Shown piece by piece: positions 1 through 8,242 of a stretch of 64,000 nucleotides of DNA; positions within the stretch are counted from its first letter, which is position 1; each line of letters begins with the position of its first letter. This DNA is from Thermoactinomyces intermedius. GTDB lineage: Bacteria; Bacillota; Bacilli; Thermoactinomycetales; Thermoactinomycetaceae. The position numbers and the translations under genes are program-made. The notes beneath the pieces are model-generated. The model had not been told where the DNA came from. It did no database searches and saw only the letters and a program-made list of their open reading frames with translations. The stretch lies in the NCBI RefSeq assembly GCF_016055025.1, contig NZ_JAECVW010000001.1. The stretch is one strand, 5' to 3'.

Positions 1-411
1 AGCAAGTTTTTGGAGCGAACCGACTTGCGTTTCCATTTGTTTCACAAAGAGACCAAGGATTTTGTCGGGAGCAGCGGACTGCACCGGATCGATTGGAGCG
101 TCCCGAAATTTGAAATTGGTTATTGGTGCCGCAAGTCTTACATGAGACAGGGGTACATCACCGAAGCGGTCCGGGGGTTGAGCGTATTTGCTTTCGAAAT
201 TTTAAAAGCCAACCGGGTGGAGATCCGCTGTGACCAACGCAATGTACGCAGCCGGAAAGTGGCGGAACGTTTGGGGTACCGGTTGGAAGGGATCCTGCGC
301 AATTTTCAAGTATCCCCGGATCGCCAATTGGAAAACACGTGTGTATATGCAATGATTGCGGAAGACTTCTACAGCCTTTCATTACGGAAAAGCGGCGGTG
401 CATCAATGTAG
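1..411 (+). CDS. GNAT N-acetyltransferase, RimJ/RimL type (5'-truncated by window edge)
   Basis: The frame is open to the first base of the window, so the N-terminus lies outside; a TTG at 10 is probably not the true start. The visible 136 codons carry the RimJ/RimL signature: a GSSGLHRID strand, an EIGYW strand and an acetyl-CoA loop around GYITEAVRGL, followed by NVRSRKVAERLGY and EGILRN near the C-terminus. The family (about 180 residues) transfers acetyl groups from acetyl-CoA to ribosomal-protein N-termini or small substrates; the substrate here cannot be told. A hairpin with a U-run overlaps its stop. Confidence 0.8.
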   Translation, partial: SKFLERTDLRFHLFHKETKDFVGSSGLHRIDWSVPKFEIGYWCRKSYMRQGYITEAVRGLSVFAFEILKANRVEIRCDQRNVRSRKVAERLGYRLEGILRNFQVSPDRQLENTCVYAMIAEDFYSLSLRKSGGASM

Positions 412-431
412 ATGCTTGCGCTGTTTTTTTT
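391..431 (+). terminator. Intrinsic terminator of the GNAT gene
   Basis: An imperfect hairpin (agcg/cgct outer stem, gcatc/gatgc inner stem, loop aatgta) overlaps the stop codon and is followed directly by about ten T residues. Confidence 0.5.
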
Positions 432-439
432 TACATATT

Positions 440-466
440 AATCTGTAAATGACAGATTATTTTTTT
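440..466 (+). promoter_or_regulatory. Palindrome plus T-run immediately upstream of hppD
   Basis: AATCTGT-aaatg-ACAGATT is a perfect 7-bp inverted repeat followed by a T-run that ends only a few bases before the hppD ribosome-binding site (aaaggggg). It may be a repressor operator or an attenuator-type terminator. No promoter fits between it and hppD, so hppD transcription must cross it. Confidence 0.45.
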
Positions 467-485
467 AAAGGGGGAATATTCTTAC

Positions 486-1571
486 ATGAGCGATTTCTTC
501 CCAATCCATGATGTAGACTATTTAGAGTATTACACAGGAAATGCGAGGCAGGCGGCATCTTATTTTTGCCAGACATTCGGGTTTCGTCCGGTTGCTTACA
601 GCGGACTGGAAACCGGAAACCGCGAAACCGTTTCGTATCTGGTGGAACAAGGGAATGTGCGCTTTTTGATTACCGGGGCTTATTCGCCGGAGCATGAGAT
701 TTCCTCCTTTGTCAGGCAACACGGTGACGGAGTCAAAGATATCGCCCTTTTGGTGGACGATGTGGAAAACGCTTTCAAAGAGGCGATTTCCCGCGGGGGC
801 ATTGCCATCAAAGAACCGTATGAATCGAGGGATGAACAAGGAGTTTTGAAAAAAGCCGTCATCGGCACCTATGGGGACACCGTCCATACGCTTGTGGAGC
901 GGAAACATTACAAAGGGTTGTTTGCGCCGGGCTTTGTCCCGTGTGAAATGAACCTTCCCGTGCGGGATGCCGGCATCACCGGTGTGGACCATGTGGTGGG
1001 CAATGTGGAAAAAATGGAGACATGGGTGGCTTATTATGAGAAAGTCATGGGATTTAAGCAGTTGATTCATTTTGACGACGAGGATATCAGCACGGAGTAT
1101 TCTGCGTTGATGTCCAAAGTGATGCAAAATGGATCGGGAAGAATCAAGTTCCCCATCAACGAACCGGCGGAAGGGAAGAAAAAATCGCAAATCCAGGAGT
1201 TTTTGGAGTTTTACCATGGTGCGGGCGTTCAACATGTGGCGCTCCTTACCGATGACATTGTGAAAACCGTGGAAACGCTGCAGAAAAACGGCGTGGAGTT
1301 TTTGGACACCCCGGATACGTATTATGAAGATTTGTTTGAACGCGTCGGCGATATTGATGAAAAGCTGGATGATTTGAAACGGCTCCGGATTTTGGTGGAC
1401 CGGGATGATGAAGGATATCTGTTGCAGATCTTCACCAAGCCGATCGTGGACCGTCCGACCTTGTTCTTTGAAATCATCCAGCGCAAAGGAGCCCGGGGAT
1501 TCGGTGAAGGAAACTTTAAGGCTTTGTTTGAGGCGATTGAGCGGGAGCAGGCCCGGCGCGGAAACTTGTAA
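486..1571 (+). CDS. hppD: 4-hydroxyphenylpyruvate dioxygenase
   Basis: 361 residues. Converts 4-hydroxyphenylpyruvate to homogentisate in tyrosine catabolism (non-haem Fe(II), cytosol). Two vicinal-oxygen-chelate halves are visible, about residues 8-140 and 165-330. The iron ligands fit His169 (GVDHVVGNV), His250 (GVQHVALLT) and Glu329 (FFEIIQR), and the C-terminal GARGFGEGNFKALFEA tail is characteristic. The ATG follows aaagggggaatattctt. The gene stands alone: no homogentisate dioxygenase or other tyrosine-degradation gene is adjacent. A palindrome with a T-run sits right before its ribosome-binding site and may control it. Confidence 0.95.
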   Translation: MSDFFPIHDVDYLEYYTGNARQAASYFCQTFGFRPVAYSGLETGNRETVSYLVEQGNVRFLITGAYSPEHEISSFVRQHGDGVKDIALLVDDVENAFKEAISRGGIAIKEPYESRDEQGVLKKAVIGTYGDTVHTLVERKHYKGLFAPGFVPCEMNLPVRDAGITGVDHVVGNVEKMETWVAYYEKVMGFKQLIHFDDEDISTEYSALMSKVMQNGSGRIKFPINEPAEGKKKSQIQEFLEFYHGAGVQHVALLTDDIVKTVETLQKNGVEFLDTPDTYYEDLFERVGDIDEKLDDLKRLRILVDRDDEGYLLQIFTKPIVDRPTLFFEIIQRKGARGFGEGNFKALFEAIEREQARRGNL

Positions 1572-1685
1572 AGAGCGGAAAATAATGAGATCTTGAGCTG
1601 ACAAGACGGCTTTTCTCTGTCATAAATCCTCAATCTTCAGGTCATCCTATGGAAGAATCCAATTGACCAAATTGAGGTGACACAG

Positions 1686-3110
1686 ATGAAACGCCGTTTT
1701 TTTTCGCTCGTTCTCTCTTTGATTTTCGCCTCCTCGGTTTTGGCCGGAATGGCAACTCAAGTCAATGCAAGGGAAGGGGTCGCTTACGCCGACCGCCCTT
1801 TTTATCAGATGGATACAACGTTTCATCCGGAAAAGGATGAGTTGACGGGACATATGGTGGTCACTTTGCCGGAGAAACGAACCGAACCGCAAAATGAAGT
1901 GTATTTCCGGCTTTATCCCAATGCATTTCAAAATTGGAAGCACAAAGTCTCCAAGCCGGAAAAACCGGGTTACATCCGCGTTTTTCATGTGAAAGTGGAT
2001 GGCAAAAGCGTTGAGCCCGATATCAAGGAAACGGTGATGAAAGTGCAGTTGCCCCGTCCCCTTCAAGACGGACAATCCGCCCGCATTGAGATGGATTTTT
2101 TATTGCATTTGCCCCGTGGCGGGATGCGGCTGAACACTTTCAAAAACACGGCCTTTTTGGCTCAGTGGTACCCGATGCTGGCCGTCAGGGATCAACACGG
2201 ATGGCATACTGAACCGTACACCACGACCGGCGATCCGTTTTACTCGGTGATGTCTGATTTTGAAGTCACTTTCCGCCTCCCCGAAGGTTACCGGGTGATT
2301 TCCACGGGAAATAACAAGAATCAACCGGCCGGCTCCAAAATTACCATCAAACAGGATCAAGTCCGCGATTTTGCAGCGGTTTTAACCAAAGATTACCGGT
2401 CAGTAAGCGGAAAGTACAAAGACATTCAAGTCAACCTTTGGTATATGAACGGGATGGAGGATGTGGCCAAACCCTTGCTGGAAGCAGCAGTGTCCGGAAT
2501 GAAATTTTACAGTGAAAAATTCGGGCCCTATCCTTATGACGAAGTCGATGTCGTGCTGGGGGAAACCGGTGAAGGAATCGCCGGGATGGAATATCCGGGC
2601 CTGGTGACCTCCATTCCAAAGATCGGGACCAAAAAAGGGATCCAACCGGCAGTCAATGTGGTTGTGCACGAGTTGGCACACCAGTGGTGGTACGGGGTGG
2701 TCGGCAACAACCAGGCCAAAGAACCTTGGCTGGATGAAGGGTTGACCACCTTCTCCGAGTTTTTGTATATGGAAGAGAAGATGAAAGAAGATGAACGGGA
2801 GCTGTTGGAGAGAGCATCGAAAAAAGCCGATGAAATTCATCAAACGGCGGGGATCAGTTCGGCCCAACCGCTTTATGATTACCCGGAACCGGTGTACGGT
2901 CTGATGGTGTACATTCGTCCGGCAGCCATGCTGTATGAACTGATGGACGAAATCGGAAAAGAGAAAGTCCTGGAGATTTTAAGAACCTATTATCACCGGT
3001 ATCAATACAAAGTCGCCACCACCCGGGATTTTATCCGGACCGCCAATGAAGTGGCCGGCAAAGATTTGACTCCTTTTTTTCAAAAATGGTTGTACTTCAA
3101 GGAAGCTTAA
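1686..3110 (+). CDS. Secreted M1-family (gluzincin) metallopeptidase
   Basis: 474 residues from the ATG at 1686, chosen because GAGGTGA lies 6 nt upstream; an in-frame GTG at 1677 overlaps that site. The first ~28 residues form a signal peptide (KRR, then a hydrophobic stretch ending near VNA). A zinc site HELAH at about residues 328-332 with the distal Glu in WLDEGL (about 351) and a GMEYPG exopeptidase-type loop (about 300) identify an M1 aminopeptidase-like catalytic domain. The family usually reads GAMEN in that loop, so substrate preference may differ. It lacks the large C-terminal domain of full-length M1 aminopeptidases. Probably exported peptide scavenging. Confidence 0.85.
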   Translation: MKRRFFSLVLSLIFASSVLAGMATQVNAREGVAYADRPFYQMDTTFHPEKDELTGHMVVTLPEKRTEPQNEVYFRLYPNAFQNWKHKVSKPEKPGYIRVFHVKVDGKSVEPDIKETVMKVQLPRPLQDGQSARIEMDFLLHLPRGGMRLNTFKNTAFLAQWYPMLAVRDQHGWHTEPYTTTGDPFYSVMSDFEVTFRLPEGYRVISTGNNKNQPAGSKITIKQDQVRDFAAVLTKDYRSVSGKYKDIQVNLWYMNGMEDVAKPLLEAAVSGMKFYSEKFGPYPYDEVDVVLGETGEGIAGMEYPGLVTSIPKIGTKKGIQPAVNVVVHELAHQWWYGVVGNNQAKEPWLDEGLTTFSEFLYMEEKMKEDERELLERASKKADEIHQTAGISSAQPLYDYPEPVYGLMVYIRPAAMLYELMDEIGKEKVLEILRTYYHRYQYKVATTRDFIRTANEVAGKDLTPFFQKWLYFKEA

Positions 3111-3145
3111 ATCCCGGAGGAAGGGAACCGGAAACAACCAGGCGA

Positions 3146-3175
3146 AGGAAGTGATGACCCGTCACTTCCTTTTTT
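3146..3175 (+). terminator. Intrinsic terminator after the M1 peptidase
   Basis: Perfect 9-bp stem aggaagtga/tcacttcct with a 7-nt loop and a run of T. Confidence 0.85.
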
Positions 3176-3280
3176 GTTGTCCGGAGACGGCCGAACCAAA
3201 CCGGTTGCTTTTTTGTTTGGAGGGTTCGTGCTATTATTCTAAGAGGCGTAAAGGTCTAAGTTTCAAGGGGAGGGAAGAGG

Positions 3281-4024
3281 TTGTCGGATGATCCAATTGT
3301 CCTGTCGGCGCGCCTTCAGAAATTGACGGAATGGATCCCGGTCGGGGCGCGGGTGGCAGACATCGGCGGAGATCATGCCTATTTGCTGATTCATCAGGCC
3401 AAAGCCGGTTGTTTGTCACATGGAATTGTGGGAGAGTTAAACAAGGGGCCGTTTGAAAATGCCTGCCGGACCATCCGGATGGCGAATGTGGAAAAGATGG
3501 TGGAAGCCCGCCTCGGAGACGGATTGTCGGTGTTAAAACCGGGTGAAGTCGATGTGATTGTGATCGCCGGAATGGGCGGGGCTTTGATTACTCAGATTTT
3601 AAAAGAGGGCAAAGAAAAGCTGCACGGAGTGAAACGGTTGATTTTGCAACCCAACATCGGCGGCCACAATGTCCGCAGATGGTTGAAAGAAAACGGATTT
3701 TGCCTGGTGGATGAATCATTGGTGGAAGATGCCGGCATCTTGTATGAGGCGCTGGAGGCAGAACCTGGTGAGGAAACGATTTATGACGAGATGGGCCGGG
3801 AGTTTTCGGAATCCACCTTAATGGAAGTGGGGCCGCTGCTTTTGAAGAAAAGGCATCCGCTCCTGAAAAGAAAAGTAATGCAGGAATGGGAATCGAAACA
3901 AAAGGTGTTTCGGTCATTGAAAAACGCGAAATCGGAGACAGCTGTCGCCAAAAGGGAACAGCTGGCGGAACAATTAAAAGAATGGGAGAAGGTGAAAACA
4001 TGTCTGTTCGCGGAGTCGACCTGA
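3281..4024 (+). CDS. trmK: tRNA (adenine(22)-N1)-methyltransferase
   Basis: About 247 residues from a TTG start preceded by ggggagggaagagg. The class I SAM-binding fold is seen in ARVADIGGDHAYL (about residues 22-35) and VIVIAGMGGALI, both typical of the TrmK (YqfN, COG2384) family, which methylates A22 of tRNA-Ser and tRNA-Tyr. The C-terminal ~60 residues are helical and charged, matching the family's coiled-coil extension. The last 25 nt overlap the start of the Nif3-like gene, a pairing conserved in Bacillales (yqfN-yqfO). Confidence 0.9.
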   Translation: MSDDPIVLSARLQKLTEWIPVGARVADIGGDHAYLLIHQAKAGCLSHGIVGELNKGPFENACRTIRMANVEKMVEARLGDGLSVLKPGEVDVIVIAGMGGALITQILKEGKEKLHGVKRLILQPNIGGHNVRRWLKENGFCLVDESLVEDAGILYEALEAEPGEETIYDEMGREFSESTLMEVGPLLLKKRHPLLKRKVMQEWESKQKVFRSLKNAKSETAVAKREQLAEQLKEWEKVKTCLFAEST

Positions 4025-5109
4025 TCAAAGCGATGGAATCGTATGCCCCTTCCGCTTTGGCTGTCGAAAAAGACCGGATTGGTTTGCAGGTGGGGGATCC
4101 GCAAGCGGAAGTCCGGAAAGTGCTGGTCACCCTGGATGTGAATGAAGAAGTGGTGGATGAAGCGATTCGCATCGGGGCCAATTGGATTGTGGCTCATCAT
4201 GCGGTGATTTTTCATCCGTTGAAAGAAATCCGGACCGATGAACCGGCCGGCAGAATGTTTGCCAAGTTGTTGGCGCACGGAATCCATGTTTACATCGCAC
4301 ACACCAATTTGGATGCGGCCGTGGGCGGAGTGAATGATGCCTTGGCCGACCGTCTCGGGCTCACTGACACCAGGGTTTTGATCGGCTATAAACAGGATGC
4401 ATTGAAAAAACTGGTTGTCACCGTGCCGGTGGACCATCACGAAGCGGTGCTGAATGCCATCAGCGAAGCCGGGGCCGGATGGATCGGGAATTACAGCCAT
4501 TGCACGTTTAATGTGGAAGGAACCGGAACCTTTTTGCCACGCGACGGAGCCAATCCGTTTATCGGTAAAACGGGGGAACTGGAAAAGGTGAAAGAGATCC
4601 GTTTGGAAACCGTCATGCCGGCATCGATCGAAAAAAGGGTGCTTGAAGCCATGTTCAAAGCCCATCCATATGAGGAAGTGGCTTATGACATCTATCCGTT
4701 GGATTTGAAAGGCGAGCCGCTCGGGTTCGGGCGAATCGGATCCTTGCCGGAAACGATGAAATTGGATGAATTTGCCCGTTTCGTCAAAGACGCTTTTGAA
4801 TGCGACGGGGTCCGGGTGGTGGGCAACCCGGATAAAGAAATTCGGAAAGTGGCGATTTTGGGAGGTTCCGGTGGCCGTTACCTCCGCGATGTCAAGCGGC
4901 AGGGGGCCGATGTGTACATCACGGGGGATGTGGATTACCACACGGCGCAAGAAGTCATCGATTTGGGGATTTCACTGGTGGATCCGGGACACCATGTGGA
5001 ACATTGGGTGGTTCCGTATGTTTGCAAGGAGCTGGAAAAACGGTTGAACCGCCAGGTTCCGGTCGAACCGTCGAAAGTGAACACCAATCCCTTTCGGTTT
5101 TGTGTTTGA
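4000..5109 (+). CDS. Nif3-like dinuclear metal center protein (YqfO family)
   Basis: 369 residues from ATG 4000 with gggagaaggtg just upstream; it overlaps trmK by 25 nt and is probably translationally coupled. The split Nif3 fold is apparent: an N-terminal metal site (NWIVAHHAVIFH, IAHTNLDAA), an inserted PII/CutA-like domain about residues 130-235 (HYPYEEVAYDIYPL-type segment), and the C-terminal metal residues in DVDYHTAQ and VDPGHHVEH. Often labelled GTP cyclohydrolase 1 type 2 homologue, but the physiological role is unsettled. A promoter for rnpB starts immediately after its stop. Confidence 0.9.
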   Translation: MSVRGVDLIKAMESYAPSALAVEKDRIGLQVGDPQAEVRKVLVTLDVNEEVVDEAIRIGANWIVAHHAVIFHPLKEIRTDEPAGRMFAKLLAHGIHVYIAHTNLDAAVGGVNDALADRLGLTDTRVLIGYKQDALKKLVVTVPVDHHEAVLNAISEAGAGWIGNYSHCTFNVEGTGTFLPRDGANPFIGKTGELEKVKEIRLETVMPASIEKRVLEAMFKAHPYEEVAYDIYPLDLKGEPLGFGRIGSLPETMKLDEFARFVKDAFECDGVRVVGNPDKEIRKVAILGGSGGRYLRDVKRQGADVYITGDVDYHTAQEVIDLGISLVDPGHHVEHWVVPYVCKELEKRLNRQVPVEPSKVNTNPFRFCV

Positions 5110-5130
5110 ACAAGTGGAAAGAGGTTCCTG

Positions 5131-5159
5131 TTGATATGAACCTGCTTGATTGTTATAAT
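5131..5159 (+). promoter_or_regulatory. Sigma-A promoter of rnpB
   Basis: TTGATA, 17 nt, TATAAT. The predicted start near 5166 is about 11 nt before the first paired bases of the RNase P RNA. Confidence 0.8.
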
Positions 5160-5176
5160 TAAATTTACTGCACAAA

Positions 5177-5597
5177 GGAAAGTAAACAAGGCAATCGCCG
5201 GTGGTGTACCGCAAGGTCCCACGGGAGGAAAGTCCGGGCTCCACAGGGCAGGGTGCCGGCTAACGGCCGGTGGGGGCGACCCTAAGGCTAGTGCCACAGA
5301 AATGCAGACCGCCGATGGGGACGAATTTCGTCTCACAGGCAAGGGTGCAACGGTGCGGTAAGAGCGCACCAGCAGCATGGAGACATGCTGGCTAGGTAAA
5401 CCCCACCCGGAGCAAGACCTGATAGGAGATCAGCATCTTTGGATGCAGCTGTGGCCCGCAGTGATCTCGGGTAGGTCGCTGAAGTTGTGTAGCAATACAC
5501 AATGTAGATAGATGATTGCCACTCCAATGGGTGGGAGACGTTCAAGCCGTTGCTTGGACCACCCGGAGAACAGAACCCGGCTTATTGTTTGCTTTCC
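5177..5597 (+). ncRNA. rnpB: RNase P RNA (M1-like, type A architecture)
   Basis: The catalytic RNA of RNase P, which trims tRNA 5' leaders. The universal core is present: gaggaaagtccgggctcc (5' half of P4) near 5226 and acagaacccggctta near 5570. The ends pair as ggaaagtaaacaa with ttgtttgctttcc, giving the boundaries. The internal ggtgcggtaagagcgcacc (5352-5370) and ggtaaaccccacccggagca read like type A RNAs such as E. coli M1, not like Bacillus subtilis type B (which has gtccatgctc and aacatggctta). It lies between its own promoter and terminator. Confidence 0.95.
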
Positions 5598-5613
5598 GAC
5601 ATAGCTTGAGAAA

Positions 5614-5635
5614 AGACGCGAACGCGTCTTTTTTT
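5614..5635 (+). terminator. Intrinsic terminator of rnpB
   Basis: Stem agacgcg/cgcgtct with a two-base loop followed by seven T. Confidence 0.85.
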
Positions 5636-5722
5636 ATTTTTACGGACTTTTGCGGACTTTGAATAGGAATGAACGGGAAGGCCATGCTAAACATAAAATC
5701 TTTCAAAATGAGGTTGGTTCAG

Positions 5723-6004
5723 ATGAACGGGGACTTTACATCATACGAGGCTTATTTGGAGCGTTATCAGACATTTTATGATGAAGAATGGAATGACCGC
5801 CCTCCCGTGTTGGATCGTGAGCAATTCACCCGCTTGTTCCAGTTGTTGAGAGAAAGTTACCAAACCTATGAAGAAATGCTGCGTATGGGAAAACAGGAGG
5901 AAGCGGGGCAGTATTACCGCAGTGTGATTAACGGGTTGGAAAATCAGTTGGCCATCAGTGATGCCTCTGACAATTTCCGCATTCAACTTCTTCATTCGAT
6001 GTAA
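5723..6004 (+). CDS. Small hypothetical protein
   Basis: 93 residues from ATG 5723, preferred because gaggttgg lies just upstream; the frame opens earlier at 5669 without a ribosome-binding site. The product is acidic and aromatic-rich (SYEAYLERYQTFYDEEW) and predicted mostly helical; no signal peptide, membrane segment or known motif is seen. It is a single gene between the rnpB terminator and its own terminator. I do not recognise the family. Confidence 0.65.
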   Translation: MNGDFTSYEAYLERYQTFYDEEWNDRPPVLDREQFTRLFQLLRESYQTYEEMLRMGKQEEAGQYYRSVINGLENQLAISDASDNFRIQLLHSM

Positions 6005-6016
6005 CTGTCCGGGAAA

Positions 6017-6050
6017 AACGATGGCTTGGTTTCGGGCCATTGTTTTTTTT
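6017..6050 (+). terminator. Intrinsic terminator
   Basis: Stem aacgatggc/gccattgtt (one G-T pair) followed by eight T. Confidence 0.8.
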
Positions 6051-6209
6051 CTTTGGCGATAAATTATCTGAAAATTATTACATATGGAAAATGGTTTTGG
6101 CAGCAAAGCGCCGGTGATGTGAATTTTTGCCGCGAAACCGGCCGGACCGGGGTATAAATCGGAAAACGTTGCAAAACTTAACAAAAGATGAACATGAAGG
6201 AGGATATCT

Positions 6210-7274
6210 ATGCAACTGTTGAAGGAACTTACCGAGGCCAACGGGGTCTCCGGGTTTGAAAAAGAAGTGCGCGAAATCATGAAACGGGAACTCAGCAAAG
6301 AAAACGTGGAAATTCAAACCGACGGGCTCGGAGGCATTTTCGGGATTAAAAAAGGGACCAGTGACGGGCCCCGCATTTTATTGGCCGGACACCTGGACGA
6401 AGTCGGTTTTATGGTGAATGAAATCACCAAAAGCGGTTACTTGCGCTTCACCCCACTCGGAGGATGGTGGAGTCAGGTTCTGTTGGCACAACGTGTTTTG
6501 ATCATTACGGAAAAAAGAACTTTTACGGGTGTCATCGGTTCCCGGCCGCCTCATGTGCTGACACCCGAGGAAAAAGGAAAGTTGATTCCGATTCGCGAAA
6601 TGTTTATTGATATCGGTGCCCACAGCGATGAGCAGGTGAAAGAATGGGGGATCCGCGTCGGGGATCCGGTTGTGCCGGTGTGTCCGTTTGAAATTTTGCC
6701 GGATCGCGACACCATTCTGGCCAAAGCGTTGGACAACCGTGTTGGTTGTTACCTGGCTTTGGAAGTGTTAAAACAATTAAGCATGGCAGATCATCCCAAT
6801 ACGGTGATTGCCGGGGCCACGGTGCAGGAAGAAGTGGGCCTCAGGGGAGCGACCACCGCCCCGCGCCTGCTGAAGCCGGACGTTGCGATTGCCCTCGATG
6901 TGGGGGTTGCGGAAGATTCCCCGGGCAATGAAGGACAAAACAAAGCCAAGCTGGGCAAAGGCCCGTTGATCACATTTTTGGATGCGACGATGATTCCCAA
7001 TCTGGCCTTGCGCAATTATGTGGTGAACATGGCCGAAAAACACGGGATTCCTTTCCAAATCGACACGATGACCGGGGGTGGAACCGATGCCGGACAGTTC
7101 CATCTCTACGGCAAAGGCGTTCCGTCGATCGTGATTGGTGTGGCTGCCCGATACATCCACAGCCATGTTTCCATGATCAGCAAGAGTGACTTGGATCATG
7201 CCGTCCGTTTGCTGGTGGAAGTGGTCAAAGGCTTGAATCATGACCGATACAATGAATTCATCCAATATGTCTGA
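6210..7274 (+). CDS. M42 family metallopeptidase (glutamyl aminopeptidase type)
   Basis: 354 residues, ATG with gaaggaggatatct upstream. M42 enzymes are large self-assembling di-metal aminopeptidases that clear cytosolic peptides. Metal and catalytic positions are seen: His61 and Asp63 in AGHLDEVG, the bridging Asp in ALDNRVG, the EE pair in VQEEVGLRGA, Asp in LDVG, and His near the C-terminus in IHSHVSM; GGGTDAG is also typical. The length matches YsdC/FrvX relatives. It is probably monocistronic, ending in a hairpin. Confidence 0.92.
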   Translation: MQLLKELTEANGVSGFEKEVREIMKRELSKENVEIQTDGLGGIFGIKKGTSDGPRILLAGHLDEVGFMVNEITKSGYLRFTPLGGWWSQVLLAQRVLIITEKRTFTGVIGSRPPHVLTPEEKGKLIPIREMFIDIGAHSDEQVKEWGIRVGDPVVPVCPFEILPDRDTILAKALDNRVGCYLALEVLKQLSMADHPNTVIAGATVQEEVGLRGATTAPRLLKPDVAIALDVGVAEDSPGNEGQNKAKLGKGPLITFLDATMIPNLALRNYVVNMAEKHGIPFQIDTMTGGGTDAGQFHLYGKGVPSIVIGVAARYIHSHVSMISKSDLDHAVRLLVEVVKGLNHDRYNEFIQYV

Positions 7275-7287
7275 CTTGTACCCTCCT

Positions 7288-7318
7288 GGGACGGTGACTC
7301 CATACCGTCCTCCTTTTA
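7288..7318 (+). terminator. Probable terminator after the M42 peptidase
   Basis: Perfect stem ggacggt/accgtcc with loop gactccat, followed by tccttttatg, a short and imperfect T tract. Confidence 0.55.
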
Positions 7319-7345
7319 TGCTATGATGGAGAAAGATCAAAAGGA

Positions 7346-7480
7346 ATGGGGGAAAAGCAGCAAGACGGTAAGCGAAAGGATTCAGGCGGGATGGTTGATG
7401 TCACGGTACTTCCGCCGGGATGGACCGGCGCGGACAAAAAGCAGTATTTTTCAGCATCGGAATTCGTAAGATATGTTTAG
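7346..7480 (+). CDS. Possible 44-codon ORF upstream of the DedA gene
   Basis: An ATG-to-TAG frame of 44 codons occupies most of the 190-nt gap before the DedA gene and has codon use like its neighbours (VDVTVLPPGWTGADKKQYF within it). The only Shine-Dalgarno-like bases (aagga) touch the ATG, which is too close for normal initiation, and an overlapping frame from 7324 is also open for 47 codons. It could be a gene remnant or a leader; a real gene is unproven. Confidence 0.2.
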   Translation: MGEKQQDGKRKDSGGMVDVTVLPPGWTGADKKQYFSASEFVRYV

Positions 7481-7511
7481 AAGGAGACGTGTCCAAAAAC
7501 GGGGTTGAGTT

Positions 7512-8117
7512 ATGGAACAAGCATTGTATATCTTGCAGGAATACGGGTATATAGGAATTTTTCTGTTTCTGGTGTTGGGGCTGATCGGGCTTCCGTTGCC
7601 CGATGAGATTATGTTGACTTTTCTTGGTTATTTGACGACCACCGGACAATTGAATTTTTACCTCACCATTCTTTGTGCGTTTCTCGGATCGGCGGGTGGA
7701 ATCACCATCAGTTATTTGCTCGGCATTTGGTTGGGATATCCTTTTTTGAAAAAATACGGACCCAAGCTTTTCATTACCCGCCGGCGGTTGCGGATCACGC
7801 AGCTTTTGTTCCGTAAATATGGAAACTGGCTGTTGTTTGGTGGGTATTTCATTCCCGGCGTCCGCCATGTCTCGGCCTATTTGGCGGGGATCACCCGGAT
7901 ATCTTATTGGCGTTTTGCCATGCATGCCTATGCAGGCGCTGTTTGCTGGTGCATCGTGTTTATCGGTTTGGGACATCTTCTGGGAGCAAATTGGGAATGG
8001 GGCTTTTTTCTGTTGCACAAGTATGGAACACGGATTTTGTTCATCCTGTTGCCGGTTGCTCTGATTTTTGGCGGATGGTATTTTTGGAGTCAAAATAAAT
8101 CGTTAAACACAAAATAG
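7512..8117 (+). CDS. DedA family membrane protein
   Basis: 201 residues. DedA/VTT-fold proteins act in undecaprenyl-phosphate or phospholipid translocation across the cytoplasmic membrane. Hydrophobic segments lie near residues 10-30, 45-75, 130-155 and 165-190, with the re-entrant motif IGLPLPDEIMLTFLGYL and the signature GGYFIPGVRHVSAYLAGI with its conserved Arg. The ATG follows ggggttgagtt. It stands alone after a 190-nt gap with no clear promoter. Confidence 0.88.
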   Translation: MEQALYILQEYGYIGIFLFLVLGLIGLPLPDEIMLTFLGYLTTTGQLNFYLTILCAFLGSAGGITISYLLGIWLGYPFLKKYGPKLFITRRRLRITQLLFRKYGNWLLFGGYFIPGVRHVSAYLAGITRISYWRFAMHAYAGAVCWCIVFIGLGHLLGANWEWGFFLLHKYGTRILFILLPVALIFGGWYFWSQNKSLNTK

Positions 8118-8242
8118 AAAGTGGCGGACGGTACCATCATCCCCAAAAGAAAGTTGGTGGTGGCTTTTTTATGGAATCCGGCGATTGCTTGTCAAAGGTG
8201 GAGGGTTAAAGATATAGTGGAAGAGGTTAAGGAGGGATGGGG

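Noticed and set aside
522..1604. 360-codon minus-strand frame opposite hppD
   Set aside because: Antisense shadow: the plus strand encodes a full hppD with all iron ligands, and the minus frame has no ribosome-binding site or recognisable motif.
3781..4950. 389-codon minus-strand frame
   Set aside because: Opposite the well-supported trmK and Nif3-like genes; His/Phe-rich composition typical of reverse-frame reading.
7401..8093. 230-codon minus-strand frame
   Set aside because: Antisense to the DedA membrane protein; Lys/Gln-rich as expected from the complement of hydrophobic codons.
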